The translations under genes were made by a program, and so were the position numbers. Positions 7,496 to 15,348 of a stretch of DNA of 18,997 nucleotides are shown piece by piece; position 1 is the stretch's first letter, and the number at the start of each line of letters is the position of its first letter. Source of the DNA: Chloroflexota bacterium (GTDB taxonomy: Bacteria > Chloroflexota > Dehalococcoidia > SAR202 > GCA-002694895). Below the pieces are notes generated by a model that was not told the DNA's origin, did no database searches, and worked only from the letters and a program-made list of their open reading frames with translations. The stretch spans positions 11,899 to 30,895 of the forward strand of contig PAZO01000007.1 in the NCBI GenBank assembly GCA_002715665.1, given 5' to 3'.

Positions 7496-8494
7496 TTAAT
7501 ACAATTTTTCCCTTAGCTTTAGGTTTAATATTATTGTTGAAATAACCCCCAAAATAATATTACTTAAAAATATTAATCCGTGCACAGTAGTAGCATATAC
7601 AAAAGAAATATTTTGATCATCTGTCCAAAGCAACAACCCAAACATTAAAGATACATGAAAAGTGCCTATTGAAGAAGGAGTCAAAGGGAAAATACTAGCC
7701 AAATTTGATAATAAAATAGAAAAAATAAGTATCCTAATCGGAATGTTTATACCAAAACCGTGTGCAATTATCATAAACAAACTAAGTATTAAAAACCAAT
7801 AAAGAAAAGTTAAGCAAAAGTTTTTAAATACCCTAGAATAGTCTTTACTTAATTCTTGCAAAGTTTCAGATACTCTTAATAAATAATTTAATATCCTTAA
7901 GAAGATTGAACCATTCTCAAGAGTGATATTTTTTTTAACATAAATCAAAATTCTAGAAATATAGGGCAAAGAAAAAACAATGAATAGTGCAACAAAAAAC
8001 ATCATAATTAAAACAATATATGTATTTTGATTAACTAAATTTGTATTTAATTCATCAGAGTAAAGTTCGGGTAAAAACAATAAAATAATAGCAAAACAAA
8101 ATAAAACAAAAACAAAATCTAAATATTGAGCAAATAAAACTGTTGACGTGATTTGCGAATATTCTTTCTGTAAATACTTCTTACTAATAAATATTTTAAA
8201 CATATCTCCCATTCTCATAGGAACTATAGAATTTACTGCAAACCCTAAAAAGGTTATAAGAACATAATTTTTTGATTTATTTAAGTTCATTTCAGATGAA
8301 ATATTAGCCCATCTTAATCCATGAACAACGTACATCAATATAACAATAAACAAAGATGGTATCATTACTTTGAAATCAAAATTGTTAAAAAAAGATTTTG
8401 AATTTTGTAAATCAACATTTCTAAATGCAAAAAACATTAAAAATAAAGACAAAATCAAAGATGCAAAAAATATTTTAGTTTTACCCTTAGTCAT
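7496..8494 (-). CDS. Lysylphosphatidylglycerol-synthase-TM / UPF0104-like membrane protein
   Basis: This 332-residue protein has about eight membrane spans and the motifs of the UPF0104 / LPG synthase TM family (also called the flippase-like domain): the HGLRW segment (58-62), NSIVPMRMGD (88-97, with the family's N-x3-P-x-R-x-GD pattern), and SIFPLTPSSIGTFH near residues 270-285, equivalent to the family's 'P.tPggiG..E'. It stands alone, without the catalytic domain of MprF. Family members near polysaccharide genes, such as archaeal AglD, take part in lipid-linked glycan steps, but their biochemistry is poorly defined. It lies between the formyltransferase gene (19-base gap) and the 573-residue protein gene (zero gap). 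Confidence 0.85.
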   Translation of the reverse strand: MTKGKTKIFFASLILSLFLMFFAFRNVDLQNSKSFFNNFDFKVMIPSLFIVILMYVVHGLRWANISSEMNLNKSKNYVLITFLGFAVNSIVPMRMGDMFKIFISKKYLQKEYSQITSTVLFAQYLDFVFVLFCFAIILLFLPELYSDELNTNLVNQNTYIVLIMMFFVALFIVFSLPYISRILIYVKKNITLENGSIFLRILNYLLRVSETLQELSKDYSRVFKNFCLTFLYWFLILSLFMIIAHGFGINIPIRILIFSILLSNLASIFPLTPSSIGTFHVSLMFGLLLWTDDQNISFVYATTVHGLIFLSNIILGVISTIILNLKLREKLY

Positions 8495-8513
8495 CTATCC
8501 AATATAATCGTAT

Positions 8514-9230
8514 TTACCTAGGATATCTATTTAAGTTAGGGTATTGTTTTTTATAGTCTTCAAATTTTTCAATCATTTTGTTTTCCAAGTTATTCAATGT
8601 CAAATTGTCATTATAATTTCCTTTGGAACAGATAAATGAACCTTTGTAACCTTCTTTTCTTTTTTTCAAAGATGACAAAAGAATTTTTTGTTCATATTCG
8701 CTAATTCTATTGTAAATATCGACTAACTCATCATTTGAATTTACAGGAACTTCTAAAACTTCTAAAATTTCACCCATATCAATATTTTTATCAATCATAT
8801 GTGAAGTAACGGCTTGTTTTTGGTTTCTTAATATTGCCCATTGCATTGTATTTAAACCACGATTTTCTGGAATAAATCCATGATGAATATTTATTATTCC
8901 TCTATTAAATAGATTAATTATTTTATAAGAAATTATTCTTGCACCAAGAATAACTCCAACATCCGGTTTAATTTCTTTTATAAATTTAATAGATTCACTT
9001 GAATTATGATCACTTTTAAAATAAGTTAAATTATTTTTTTTGCAAATAATTTTTGTATCTTCCGGGTTTTTATAATCAATTTCAAATTTAATTTTATTTT
9101 TAGGAAGATTTAAATTTTTATAGGGCTGAGCAATTACAGCAACAGGTTTCATGCAATTTGAAATAAGATTATCTATTCCAATATTAGTTTTAATGTGAGG
9201 AAAATCATATGCAAAAACCAATATACGCAT
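8514..9230 (-). CDS. Formyltransferase-fold enzyme, probable sugar N-formyltransferase
   Basis: The 238-residue protein carries the formyl-transferase core. Asn114-x-His116 lies in IINIHHGFIPENRG, matching the N-x-H pair of methionyl-tRNA formyltransferase, and Asp151 lies in NIDMGEIL, equivalent to the LDTGD Asp. The conserved loop GLNTMQWAILR also fits. These residues bind and activate N10-formyltetrahydrofolate. The protein is much shorter than Fmt (about 315) and lacks its C-terminal tRNA-binding domain. It sits seven bases after an oxidoreductase and in the same operon as a sugar aminotransferase. I therefore infer that it formylates an amino sugar nucleotide, as VioF- and WlaRD-type enzymes do. 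The last 60 residues are Asn/Lys-rich and not recognised. Confidence 0.83.
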   Translation of the reverse strand: MRILVFAYDFPHIKTNIGIDNLISNCMKPVAVIAQPYKNLNLPKNKIKFEIDYKNPEDTKIICKKNNLTYFKSDHNSSESIKFIKEIKPDVGVILGARIISYKIINLFNRGIINIHHGFIPENRGLNTMQWAILRNQKQAVTSHMIDKNIDMGEILEVLEVPVNSNDELVDIYNRISEYEQKILLSSLKKRKEGYKGSFICSKGNYNDNLTLNNLENKMIEKFEDYKKQYPNLNRYPR

Positions 9231-9237
9231 TCTAAGC

Positions 9238-10221
9238 CTATTGTAATTTATTTGCTGAATTTATCATTTCAAGGGCAAATTTAAGTGATTTCATACCCTC
9301 TTTACCATCAACAGAAAATTTGGCTTTATTTTTAACAGCTGAGATAAATTCGTCTAATTCTATTTTAAGTGGCTCATCACGCTTAAAGCTCAATTTAGTC
9401 ATCTTACCTTCACTTGATCCTTTTAATATATTCATTGTCCCCCAATCTAAGTCATTATAATTATTCTCATATAAATTCAAATCCTGAGTAATAAAATTAA
9501 TTATCGCCATTCCTTCTGATCCAATAATAATCATTTCACGAATTTTTATTGGAGAAACCCAATTAACATTAATATTTACAATTTTATTACCTGGAAATGT
9601 CAACATAGAACTTCCCATATCTTCATGTTTGTTTTTCTTGTTTATTTTTTTAGATCTAGAATATATTGATACAGGATCTTCTTCAAATAAATATCTTAAT
9701 ATATCAATATCATGTGTGGCTAAATCCAAAAATACTCCTGTATCAAGTTTTCTATTAGGATTAGGTCCCATTCTGTTAACATTAATTTGATATATTTCTC
9801 CCAAAATATTTTCTGTTAAAATATTTTTGGTTTCTTTCACAACAGGATTAAATCTTTCGATATGCCCAACACCTAAAATCACATTAACTTTATCAGATAA
9901 CTTTATTAACTCTTCAGCATCAGAAATACTATTTGTTATAGGTTTTTCTATTAAAACATTAATTTTTTTAGAAATTAATTTCTTAGCAATATCAAAATGA
10001 GATCCAGTTGGGACACAAATTGACACAATATCTAAATTTAAATCTAAAATCTCATTAACATTCTTATAAAAAATAGGATTGGAGTTCATAAAAGAATTTG
10101 CATTAGATTTTTCAGCATCGCAAATAGCAATTAAATCAACATCATTATGGTTATTATAGATTCTTGCATGATTAGATCCCATATAGCCATATCCAACAAC
10201 TGCAGTTCTTAGTTTTTTCAT
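9238..10221 (-). CDS. Gfo/Idh/MocA oxidoreductase, UDP-GlcNAc(A) 3-dehydrogenase-like
   Basis: This 327-residue protein has the N-terminal NAD-binding motif GYGYMG (10-15), the family signature EKP (92-94) in VLIEKPIT, GVGHIERFNPVV near 117-128, and the DLATHDIDILRYLF block (166-179) with Asp166 and His170 in the catalytic region. The GHIERFNP segment and overall length recall GnnA- and WlbA/WbpB-type enzymes, which oxidise the C3 hydroxyl of UDP-GlcNAc or UDP-GlcNAcA so that a partner can transaminate it. The DegT aminotransferase encoded two genes upstream fits that partner role. It follows the small glycosyltransferase gene by ten bases and precedes the formyltransferase gene by seven. The exact substrate is inferred. 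Confidence 0.87.
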   Translation of the reverse strand: MKKLRTAVVGYGYMGSNHARIYNNHNDVDLIAICDAEKSNANSFMNSNPIFYKNVNEILDLNLDIVSICVPTGSHFDIAKKLISKKINVLIEKPITNSISDAEELIKLSDKVNVILGVGHIERFNPVVKETKNILTENILGEIYQINVNRMGPNPNRKLDTGVFLDLATHDIDILRYLFEEDPVSIYSRSKKINKKNKHEDMGSSMLTFPGNKIVNINVNWVSPIKIREMIIIGSEGMAIINFITQDLNLYENNYNDLDWGTMNILKGSSEGKMTKLSFKRDEPLKIELDEFISAVKNKAKFSVDGKEGMKSLKFALEMINSANKLQ

Positions 10222-10231
10222 ATTAAGTCCA

Positions 10232-10933
10232 TTATTTATTTAAGTTTTTTTTAAGATTATACAAATTTATTATTACTTCAAAGGCTCTAGACAATATTCC
10301 TGTTCTAGCTGGCCTTATTTCATGTACGCTTACTCCTATCTCTTTAATATTATGCCCAGACTTATAAACTCTGTAAATTAATTCCTCATCAAATATAGAA
10401 GAACTTGAAATAGTTTGTTTTTCATATTTTTGTGCCACAGCAGTATTATACAACTTAAGACCATGTGTATCTTTAAAGGGCATATTTATAAAAAATGAAA
10501 GAATAAAATTATAAGCTAAAGTTCCAATTTTTCTGAATAATGGTCTTTTGTCTCCGTCACCTATTCGTTTAGATCCTATAATAAGATCATAATTTTCAGA
10601 AATTTCTAAAGCATTATTCAAAAAAACCAAATCAATAAAATCAATCGAAAAATTAACTGTATATTTCTTTGATGATAATTTAATCCCTTCTCTTAAAGCA
10701 TTACCATAATTCGCTTCTTCAAGATGTACAGCTTTTATTTCAGTAAATTCAGATGCTAATTTTTTTGATAATTCATATGATTTATCAATACTCCCATTTT
10801 CAATAATTAAAATTTCAAAGTCATTTAATATTTCATTAAGAGAATAAAATAATTTTTCAATTATTTCACTAAGTATTTTTTCTTCATTGTAAATAGGGAT
10901 TATGACTGATAGAGAATATTGGAATTTATTCAT
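10232..10933 (-). CDS. Family 2 glycosyltransferase, dolichol-phosphate-mannose-synthase-like
   Basis: This 233-residue protein has the GT-A start LSVIIPIYNE (8-17), then IENGSID (44-50) where most family members have 'DDGStD', so the second Asp is Asn. The EANYGNALREGI segment (73-84) resembles the 'N.G.g.A...G' of DPM/Alg5-type enzymes. The DxD region is also altered: SIDFID, with Asp98 and Asp101. The HGLKLYNTAV segment and the late SVHEIRPARTG motif also fit DPM-like enzymes. No membrane span is evident. It probably transfers a hexose to a polyprenyl phosphate or a lipid-linked intermediate. Its start overlaps the end of the aminotransferase gene by 8 bases. Confidence 0.82.
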   Translation of the reverse strand: MNKFQYSLSVIIPIYNEEKILSEIIEKLFYSLNEILNDFEILIIENGSIDKSYELSKKLASEFTEIKAVHLEEANYGNALREGIKLSSKKYTVNFSIDFIDLVFLNNALEISENYDLIIGSKRIGDGDKRPLFRKIGTLAYNFILSFFINMPFKDTHGLKLYNTAVAQKYEKQTISSSSIFDEELIYRVYKSGHNIKEIGVSVHEIRPARTGILSRAFEVIINLYNLKKNLNK

Positions 10934-12011
10934 TAAAAAATTCTTCTATAGAGCTAATTACATAGTTAAGTTCATCATTAGTAAGCTTTGGATGTACTGG
11001 TAAAGATAAAACTTGTTTAGAATTTTTATCTGCATTATTTAATTTAGAATCTATTTTAGAGCCATCCTTAACATGATCAAAATAATTGACAGGATGAGGA
11101 TAGTAAACAACTGTCTGTATATTCTTGCTATCTAAAAAATTTTTCAGTAAATCTCTTCTTTTATCATTAACCCTAATTGTATATTGATTATAAACATGCA
11201 AAAAATTTTTATTATTATATGGAATATTCACAAATTTGCTTAGCTTATCGTTATAAACACTTGCATTTTTTATTCTGGAATCTAACATACTATCAATTTT
11301 TCCAAGTTGGATATTTCCAATAGCTGCTTGTATATCTGTCATTCTAAAATTAAACCCTAATGCAATATAATCATACCGTGATTGACCCATACCGTGATTG
11401 CGTATTAATTGTAATTTTTCATACACATCATCATCGTCAGTACAAACCATACCGCCTTCACCTGTTGTGATATTTTTTGTTGGGTAGAAAGAAAAGCAAC
11501 CAACTCCAAATCTGCCAACTTTTACATTATTAAATTCAGCACCCAAAGATTGGCATGCGTCCTCAATGATTATTAGGTTGTATTTTTCTGCTATGTTAAC
11601 AATTTCATCCATATTGCATGACAATCCATATAGATGTACTGGCATTATAGCTTTAGTATTTTTAGTTATATACTTTTCTATTAAAGTTTCATCTATATTA
11701 TTTGTAAAGGTATCTATATCAACAAGCACAGGCTTGGCGCCTACAGATAATATAGAATTTACTGTCGCTACAAACGTAAATCCAGTAGTAATCACCTCAT
11801 CTCCTTTTCCGATGTTATTAGCCAATAATGCCATTTGTAATGCTGTTGTTCCTGATGAAGTAGCAACTGAATATTTAACACCCAAATAATTAGAAAACAT
11901 ATCTTCAAAGGTTTTGACATTTTCACCTTGCGATAGTTGTCCTGATCTTAAAACAGTTTCCACTGCTTTAATTTCTTTATCATCTATATTAGGTTCAGAT
12001 ATTTTAATCAT
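10926..12011 (-). CDS. DegT/DnrJ/EryC1/StrS-family PLP-dependent sugar aminotransferase
   Basis: The 361-residue protein is a clear sugar aminotransferase. SSGTTAL (52-58) binds the PLP phosphate, EDACQS (150-155) contacts the cofactor, and Lys179 in FSFYPTKN is the Schiff-base lysine, followed by TTGEGGMV. The RNHGMG and GFNFRMTDIQAAIG segments are standard for the family. These enzymes aminate a keto sugar nucleotide, usually with glutamate as donor. With the GnnA/WlbA-like oxidoreductase in the same operon, C3 amination of a UDP-GlcNAc-type keto sugar is the likely reaction. It is the first gene of a six-gene minus-strand operon and has a possible promoter just upstream. Confidence 0.95.
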   Translation of the reverse strand: MIKISEPNIDDKEIKAVETVLRSGQLSQGENVKTFEDMFSNYLGVKYSVATSSGTTALQMALLANNIGKGDEVITTGFTFVATVNSILSVGAKPVLVDIDTFTNNIDETLIEKYITKNTKAIMPVHLYGLSCNMDEIVNIAEKYNLIIIEDACQSLGAEFNNVKVGRFGVGCFSFYPTKNITTGEGGMVCTDDDDVYEKLQLIRNHGMGQSRYDYIALGFNFRMTDIQAAIGNIQLGKIDSMLDSRIKNASVYNDKLSKFVNIPYNNKNFLHVYNQYTIRVNDKRRDLLKNFLDSKNIQTVVYYPHPVNYFDHVKDGSKIDSKLNNADKNSKQVLSLPVHPKLTNDELNYVISSIEEFFNE

Positions 12012-12042
12012 AATATTCTATAGTAACTAAACTCACTCAATA

Positions 12043-12073
12043 ATTATAATACTAAAATCACATGATTTACCAA
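12043..12073 (-). promoter_or_regulatory. Possible promoter for the aminotransferase operon
   Basis: On the minus strand a perfect TATAAT (12048-12043) lies about 32 bases before the ATG at 12011. Nineteen bases further upstream is TTGGTA (12073-12068), a four-of-six match to TTGACA. The spacing is longer than ideal, and TATAAT occurs often in this DNA. The -35 candidate falls within one arm of the inverted repeat at 12064-12104, so the repeat could act as an operator. Confidence 0.35.
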
Positions 12074-12104
12074 ATTAAAATCAAAAACATTTAATTTGGT
12101 AATC
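12064..12104. repeat. Inverted repeat upstream of the aminotransferase operon
   Basis: TACCAAATTAAA (12068-12079) is repeated exactly as its reverse complement at 12090-12101. The pairing extends outward by one more T:A pair and, past a one-base bulge, by A:T and G:C. The ten-base loop is ATCAAAAACA. It lies in the 118-base gap between the SGNH gene end (12130) and the aminotransferase start (12011). As RNA on the minus strand it would form a hairpin of about 15 pairs, but the following bases give only a short T-run, so a rho-independent terminator is uncertain. An operator for the downstream promoter is an alternative. Confidence 0.55.
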
Positions 12105-12129
12105 AATAAGTAGAACGTGTAATCTATTT

Positions 12130-13251
12130 TTAATCCTTAACTGAATTTGCCAATAAATATATTCCTTTTTTTGACAAATGAATATCATCCATATAGTATT
12201 TCAGTCCGTCAAAATGAGAATTATCAACTGATTTATTTAAATGTATTAATTCTGAAAAATTAAAATAACTCCAACCAAATAGTTGACTTTGATTTTTCAA
12301 TATACTTTCTTGAATATAATGATTTGGATAATCATCAAATGAATATCGTGAGACAGAATTTTTTCTCGTTATTTCAGGATATATGTTATAAATATAAGGT
12401 ACATAAACTAATTTAAATTTGCTTATTTTAGAATCAAGATAAATTTTGTTTAATTCTTTTGTCAATTCTTTGGTATTTATAAAATTATCATATTTTTCAA
12501 AATCATTGTCAGAAACGATATAAATAATTTCTTGGATTTCATTAGCATATCTATCAACGGCAATTTTCAATGTACACAAATTATCAAATGAAGTTGCATT
12601 TGAAATTCCCAAATTAATATATTGATAATTTGTATTTTGACTTTGTAATATAGAAGATAAAGTTTCATCATCATTTAGCATAAGGCCTAATGCTACGCTA
12701 TCTCCTGTTACAAGTACTTTTTGATTAGATTTAATTTCAGGAAAAGTTGTTCTTTCTCCAAATGAATTTGAGCTATGTGTAATCTTATTTAACCCATATT
12801 TATCTATAAAAGAAGATGATTGATTGCTTAAGGATCCATCAATGTCATACCAAAAAGTCATTGGTCGGAAGTTATAAAATAAAGTTGATTTCAAATATCC
12901 CCCAATTTTATTTAAATTACCTTTTTGTTTTAAACATCCGTCTTTATCTTTGTAAGTAGTTCTTACTGTATCTGACCATAATTCTTCATATGGTGAATAA
13001 CCAATCCCAACATTGTCCTCTTTAAGATTAGAAATTATATTTTCTATTTCCTGTTTATCATTGAGTATATTTGGAGAATATATGGCTTTCTGTTTAAATA
13101 ATTTTGAATGAAAGGGTTTTATAAATTGATAAGAAATAGATGTATGTTCATTATATTTTTTAAAAAGTGATACAAAACCTTCACTAATTACTAAAGTAAA
13201 AGACATAGAAAATACAATTAAAATAATATTAACAAATAACTTTGAGATCAT
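12130..13251 (-). CDS. Membrane-anchored SGNH hydrolase-like protein with intact catalytic blocks
   Basis: The 373-residue protein has one N-terminal membrane span (about 5-29), so the rest is probably extracytoplasmic. A 130-residue region follows, ending in the SNSFGER motif (161-167) often seen just before the catalytic domain in polysaccharide-locus SGNH proteins. All four blocks are visible: GDS (183-185, Ser185 nucleophile), the Gly in NLGISNAT (G215), Asn249 in VSDND, and Asp355/His358 in DDIH. Such proteins add or remove acyl groups, commonly acetate, on glycans. It starts within the end of the preceding homologous gene (ATGA overlap) and is the last gene of that unit. Hydrolase and transferase roles cannot be separated here. 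Confidence 0.85.
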   Translation of the reverse strand: MISKLFVNIILIVFSMSFTLVISEGFVSLFKKYNEHTSISYQFIKPFHSKLFKQKAIYSPNILNDKQEIENIISNLKEDNVGIGYSPYEELWSDTVRTTYKDKDGCLKQKGNLNKIGGYLKSTLFYNFRPMTFWYDIDGSLSNQSSSFIDKYGLNKITHSSNSFGERTTFPEIKSNQKVLVTGDSVALGLMLNDDETLSSILQSQNTNYQYINLGISNATSFDNLCTLKIAVDRYANEIQEIIYIVSDNDFEKYDNFINTKELTKELNKIYLDSKISKFKLVYVPYIYNIYPEITRKNSVSRYSFDDYPNHYIQESILKNQSQLFGWSYFNFSELIHLNKSVDNSHFDGLKYYMDDIHLSKKGIYLLANSVKD

Positions 13252-14378
13252 TTCTTTACCAATTTTATAATTTGGTTAACTATCAATGCGTTAGCTTTAT
13301 AAGAAGGCTGCCCGTGATGTAAATAATATTCGAAAACATTCAATAAAGAGTTTTCTTTTTGGATTTCATACAAAAATACATTTAACCCATCGATACTCTG
13401 AAATCCGAATTTTGAAATGTTACTAATTAGAAAATCTTTTTTCTTAATAGCATCATTAAAATACACGTTGGGATAATTGGAATTTCGATTTGAAGTAATT
13501 TCCGGGGAAACGGTATAAATATAAGGAAAATAAATAATTATAACTTCTTCGATTCCATACTTTGATTTAATATTGTCTATTTCTTCCAGATAAATAAGAA
13601 TATCTGAATTTTCTAATTGCGATAAATCCAGATCAGACATTAATAAAATCAAATTTTGAATTTTAAAATCTTTATAAAAATTTAGTTCCTTTTTAAAATT
13701 ACACATAACATCAGAAAAATTCCTGCTACTCACAGAAGCATTGATATATTGAGAATCTTGATCATGTTCTTTAATTAAATAAGGAATAGTATAAGCATCT
13801 GAAATCATTGAAGATAATGCAGCCCCACCTCCACCAAAAATATTTAAGTTTTTATTGGGATCAATATTAAAATTAGTAGCTCTTAATCCTCTGTCATTTG
13901 TTGTGAATTTTGAATATCCATAGGATTTGGAATCAAGAAAATGACTTAAATCTGAAGGGATTATTTTCCCATTATCTATCCATATCGTCACGGGATCATA
14001 TACATTATAAAGATTAGTTCTTATAAAATAAGATTTCATGTCTAAGTTATTTTTATAACGAAAACATCCTGATTCATCGGAAGTCAAAGTTTGTTCAAAT
14101 TTATCCGAATAAGGAGAATTTCCAATAAATCCATTCAAAGATTTTACATCACCAATTAAGTTTTCAAGTTCAATCTGATCATATACTACGCCTTTGTGCC
14201 TAAAATTAGATTCTAGATTTGTATCATTATCTCGAATATTCGAATAAACATTATAAGTAATACTAATATGATTTTCGGATTTTTTAGATAAAGAATAAAA
14301 TCCCTCAATTAATAACAATAGAAAAATTGATGAAAACAATATTGTTAATAGTATCTTGAAATTTATATTTTTATTCAT
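13248..14378 (-). CDS. Degenerate SGNH-like paralogue lacking catalytic residues
   Basis: This 376-residue protein is homologous along its length to the next gene's product. It shares an N-terminal membrane span followed by EGF-x-SL, the E-x-H-x-SI-x-Y segment, I-G-x-SPY near residue 86, GC at 104-105, a D/N-x-G-x-R motif (162-166), QYIN (210-213) and PYIY-x(3)-PEIT. All catalytic positions differ. GDS becomes FGGGGAAL (181-188), the block II Gly is replaced in NASVSS, SDND becomes SDLD, and the C-terminal DDIH becomes HHGQ (354-357). I infer a pseudoenzyme with a binding or scaffolding role, or a partner of the active paralogue. The reading frame is open throughout, so it does not look like a decaying pseudogene. 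It overlaps both neighbours by four bases (ATGA). Confidence 0.75.
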   Translation of the reverse strand: MNKNINFKILLTILFSSIFLLLLIEGFYSLSKKSENHISITYNVYSNIRDNDTNLESNFRHKGVVYDQIELENLIGDVKSLNGFIGNSPYSDKFEQTLTSDESGCFRYKNNLDMKSYFIRTNLYNVYDPVTIWIDNGKIIPSDLSHFLDSKSYGYSKFTTNDRGLRATNFNIDPNKNLNIFGGGGAALSSMISDAYTIPYLIKEHDQDSQYINASVSSRNFSDVMCNFKKELNFYKDFKIQNLILLMSDLDLSQLENSDILIYLEEIDNIKSKYGIEEVIIIYFPYIYTVSPEITSNRNSNYPNVYFNDAIKKKDFLISNISKFGFQSIDGLNVFLYEIQKENSLLNVFEYYLHHGQPSYKANALIVNQIIKLVKK

Positions 14379-15088
14379 TTAATTAAATTGACATAAGATT
14401 TAAAGTTTTTTTCTGAATCATCCAAAAATATTATTGGATACTTATCAGATATTTTTGTTTTATATACATATTCTCCAAATCCGATCTTATTATTGGCATA
14501 ATGATCACAGAAAAATTTCAAATTTTTGGGGTTTTTTGAAGTTAAAGTGAAAATTCCTTTTTTATTCGAATTTATATCTTCTAATATTTGCTCAAATATT
14601 GATTGATGCGTAATATATCTAAATTCAGATTCGAAACTTAAATTTAATTTTTCGGTTTTAAATGAAAGAATTTTATTAACATGATTATTTCTCATATCGA
14701 TTCCCAACATAGCAGAACATCTGTATATTAGAAAATTAGAATGAAAAAAAATGATTATTCTTTCTGAAATATATTTAGTTAAGCTAAAAAAGTTGAATTT
14801 ATCAGAAAAAATATCGACAGTACTAAAAAATACAAACAAATCTGAACGAAATCTGAGTAACTTGTAAGTAAGTATTATATTGTTTTTTATCAATTTTAAA
14901 AAATCTTTAAATCTATGCGAATTTGATCCTGCGCAATGAATAATTATTTTAAAGGAACTAGATTTATGTAAATTTAATTCATTTTGAGTTTCAATATTTG
15001 TTGTGCCTTTAATAAAAGAAGACAAATATTTTCCTAAACCACTTTTTGTACCTGTAATTAAAATTTTATTTGTATTAAAATCAAACAT
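14375..15088 (-). CDS. SDR/epimerase-like Rossmann protein with the catalytic Tyr replaced
   Basis: This 237-residue protein starts with a TGTKSGLG nucleotide-binding motif (12-19; G13, G17, G19) and has IIIHCAGSN (48-56), equivalent to the 'D.vihlAa' strand of extended SDRs. It also has FFSTVDIF (87-94), equivalent to 'SS..vYG', and FSLTKYISE (101-109). The last is the position of the YxxxK pair: Lys105 is kept but Phe101 stands where Tyr is expected. At 237 residues it is shorter than full epimerases (about 310). It may bind NAD(P) without classical catalysis, or use other residues. It is the first gene of the ATGA-coupled unit with the two SGNH proteins, which suggests a role in the same glycan modification. 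No specific function is assigned. Confidence 0.65.
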   Translation of the reverse strand: MFDFNTNKILITGTKSGLGKYLSSFIKGTTNIETQNELNLHKSSSFKIIIHCAGSNSHRFKDFLKLIKNNIILTYKLLRFRSDLFVFFSTVDIFSDKFNFFSLTKYISERIIIFFHSNFLIYRCSAMLGIDMRNNHVNKILSFKTEKLNLSFESEFRYITHQSIFEQILEDINSNKKGIFTLTSKNPKNLKFFCDHYANNKIGFGEYVYKTKISDKYPIIFLDDSEKNFKSYVNLIK

Positions 15089-15114
15089 ATTGAAAATTCC
15101 ATATAAATTATCTA

Positions 15115-15342
15115 ATGAAATACTTAAATATAGTATATATAAATTGGTTAAAATTTTTAAAAATATTTGGTAACGTTCAAATGTTTATTCTTTTAACACT
15201 CACATATATAACATTTGTACCTATATTATGGATTTTCGTACGTGTATTCAGTGACCCACTCAAGTTGAAAAACAAAGCAAAAATATGGGGAGACATTGAA
15301 AAAGAGGAATATGATTTTAATTATTTTAAATTACAAGGCTGA
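15115..15342 (+). CDS. Small membrane protein of the carbamoyltransferase module (SxtJ-like)
   Basis: This 75-residue protein has one long hydrophobic segment (about 21-44), then an Arg-containing VRVFSDPL motif and a charged tail. Small proteins of this pattern, with an 'LT-x-x-Y...P...R...DPL' span followed by a charged tail containing Trp, are familiar to me upstream of NodU-type carbamoyltransferase genes in exopolysaccharide loci, where an SxtJ-like membrane protein and a DUF5989 protein flank the enzyme gene. I am recalling a pattern, not a search result. It ends six bases before the carbamoyltransferase start and begins only 26 bases from a divergent start codon, so any promoter must overlap coding sequence. 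Confidence 0.7.
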   Translation: MKYLNIVYINWLKFLKIFGNVQMFILLTLTYITFVPILWIFVRVFSDPLKLKNKAKIWGDIEKEEYDFNYFKLQG

Positions 15343-15348
15343 AAATAA

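Noticed and set aside
11566..11889. Open frame on the + strand opposite the aminotransferase gene
   Set aside because: It is fully covered by a well-conserved DegT-family gene and shows no family features.
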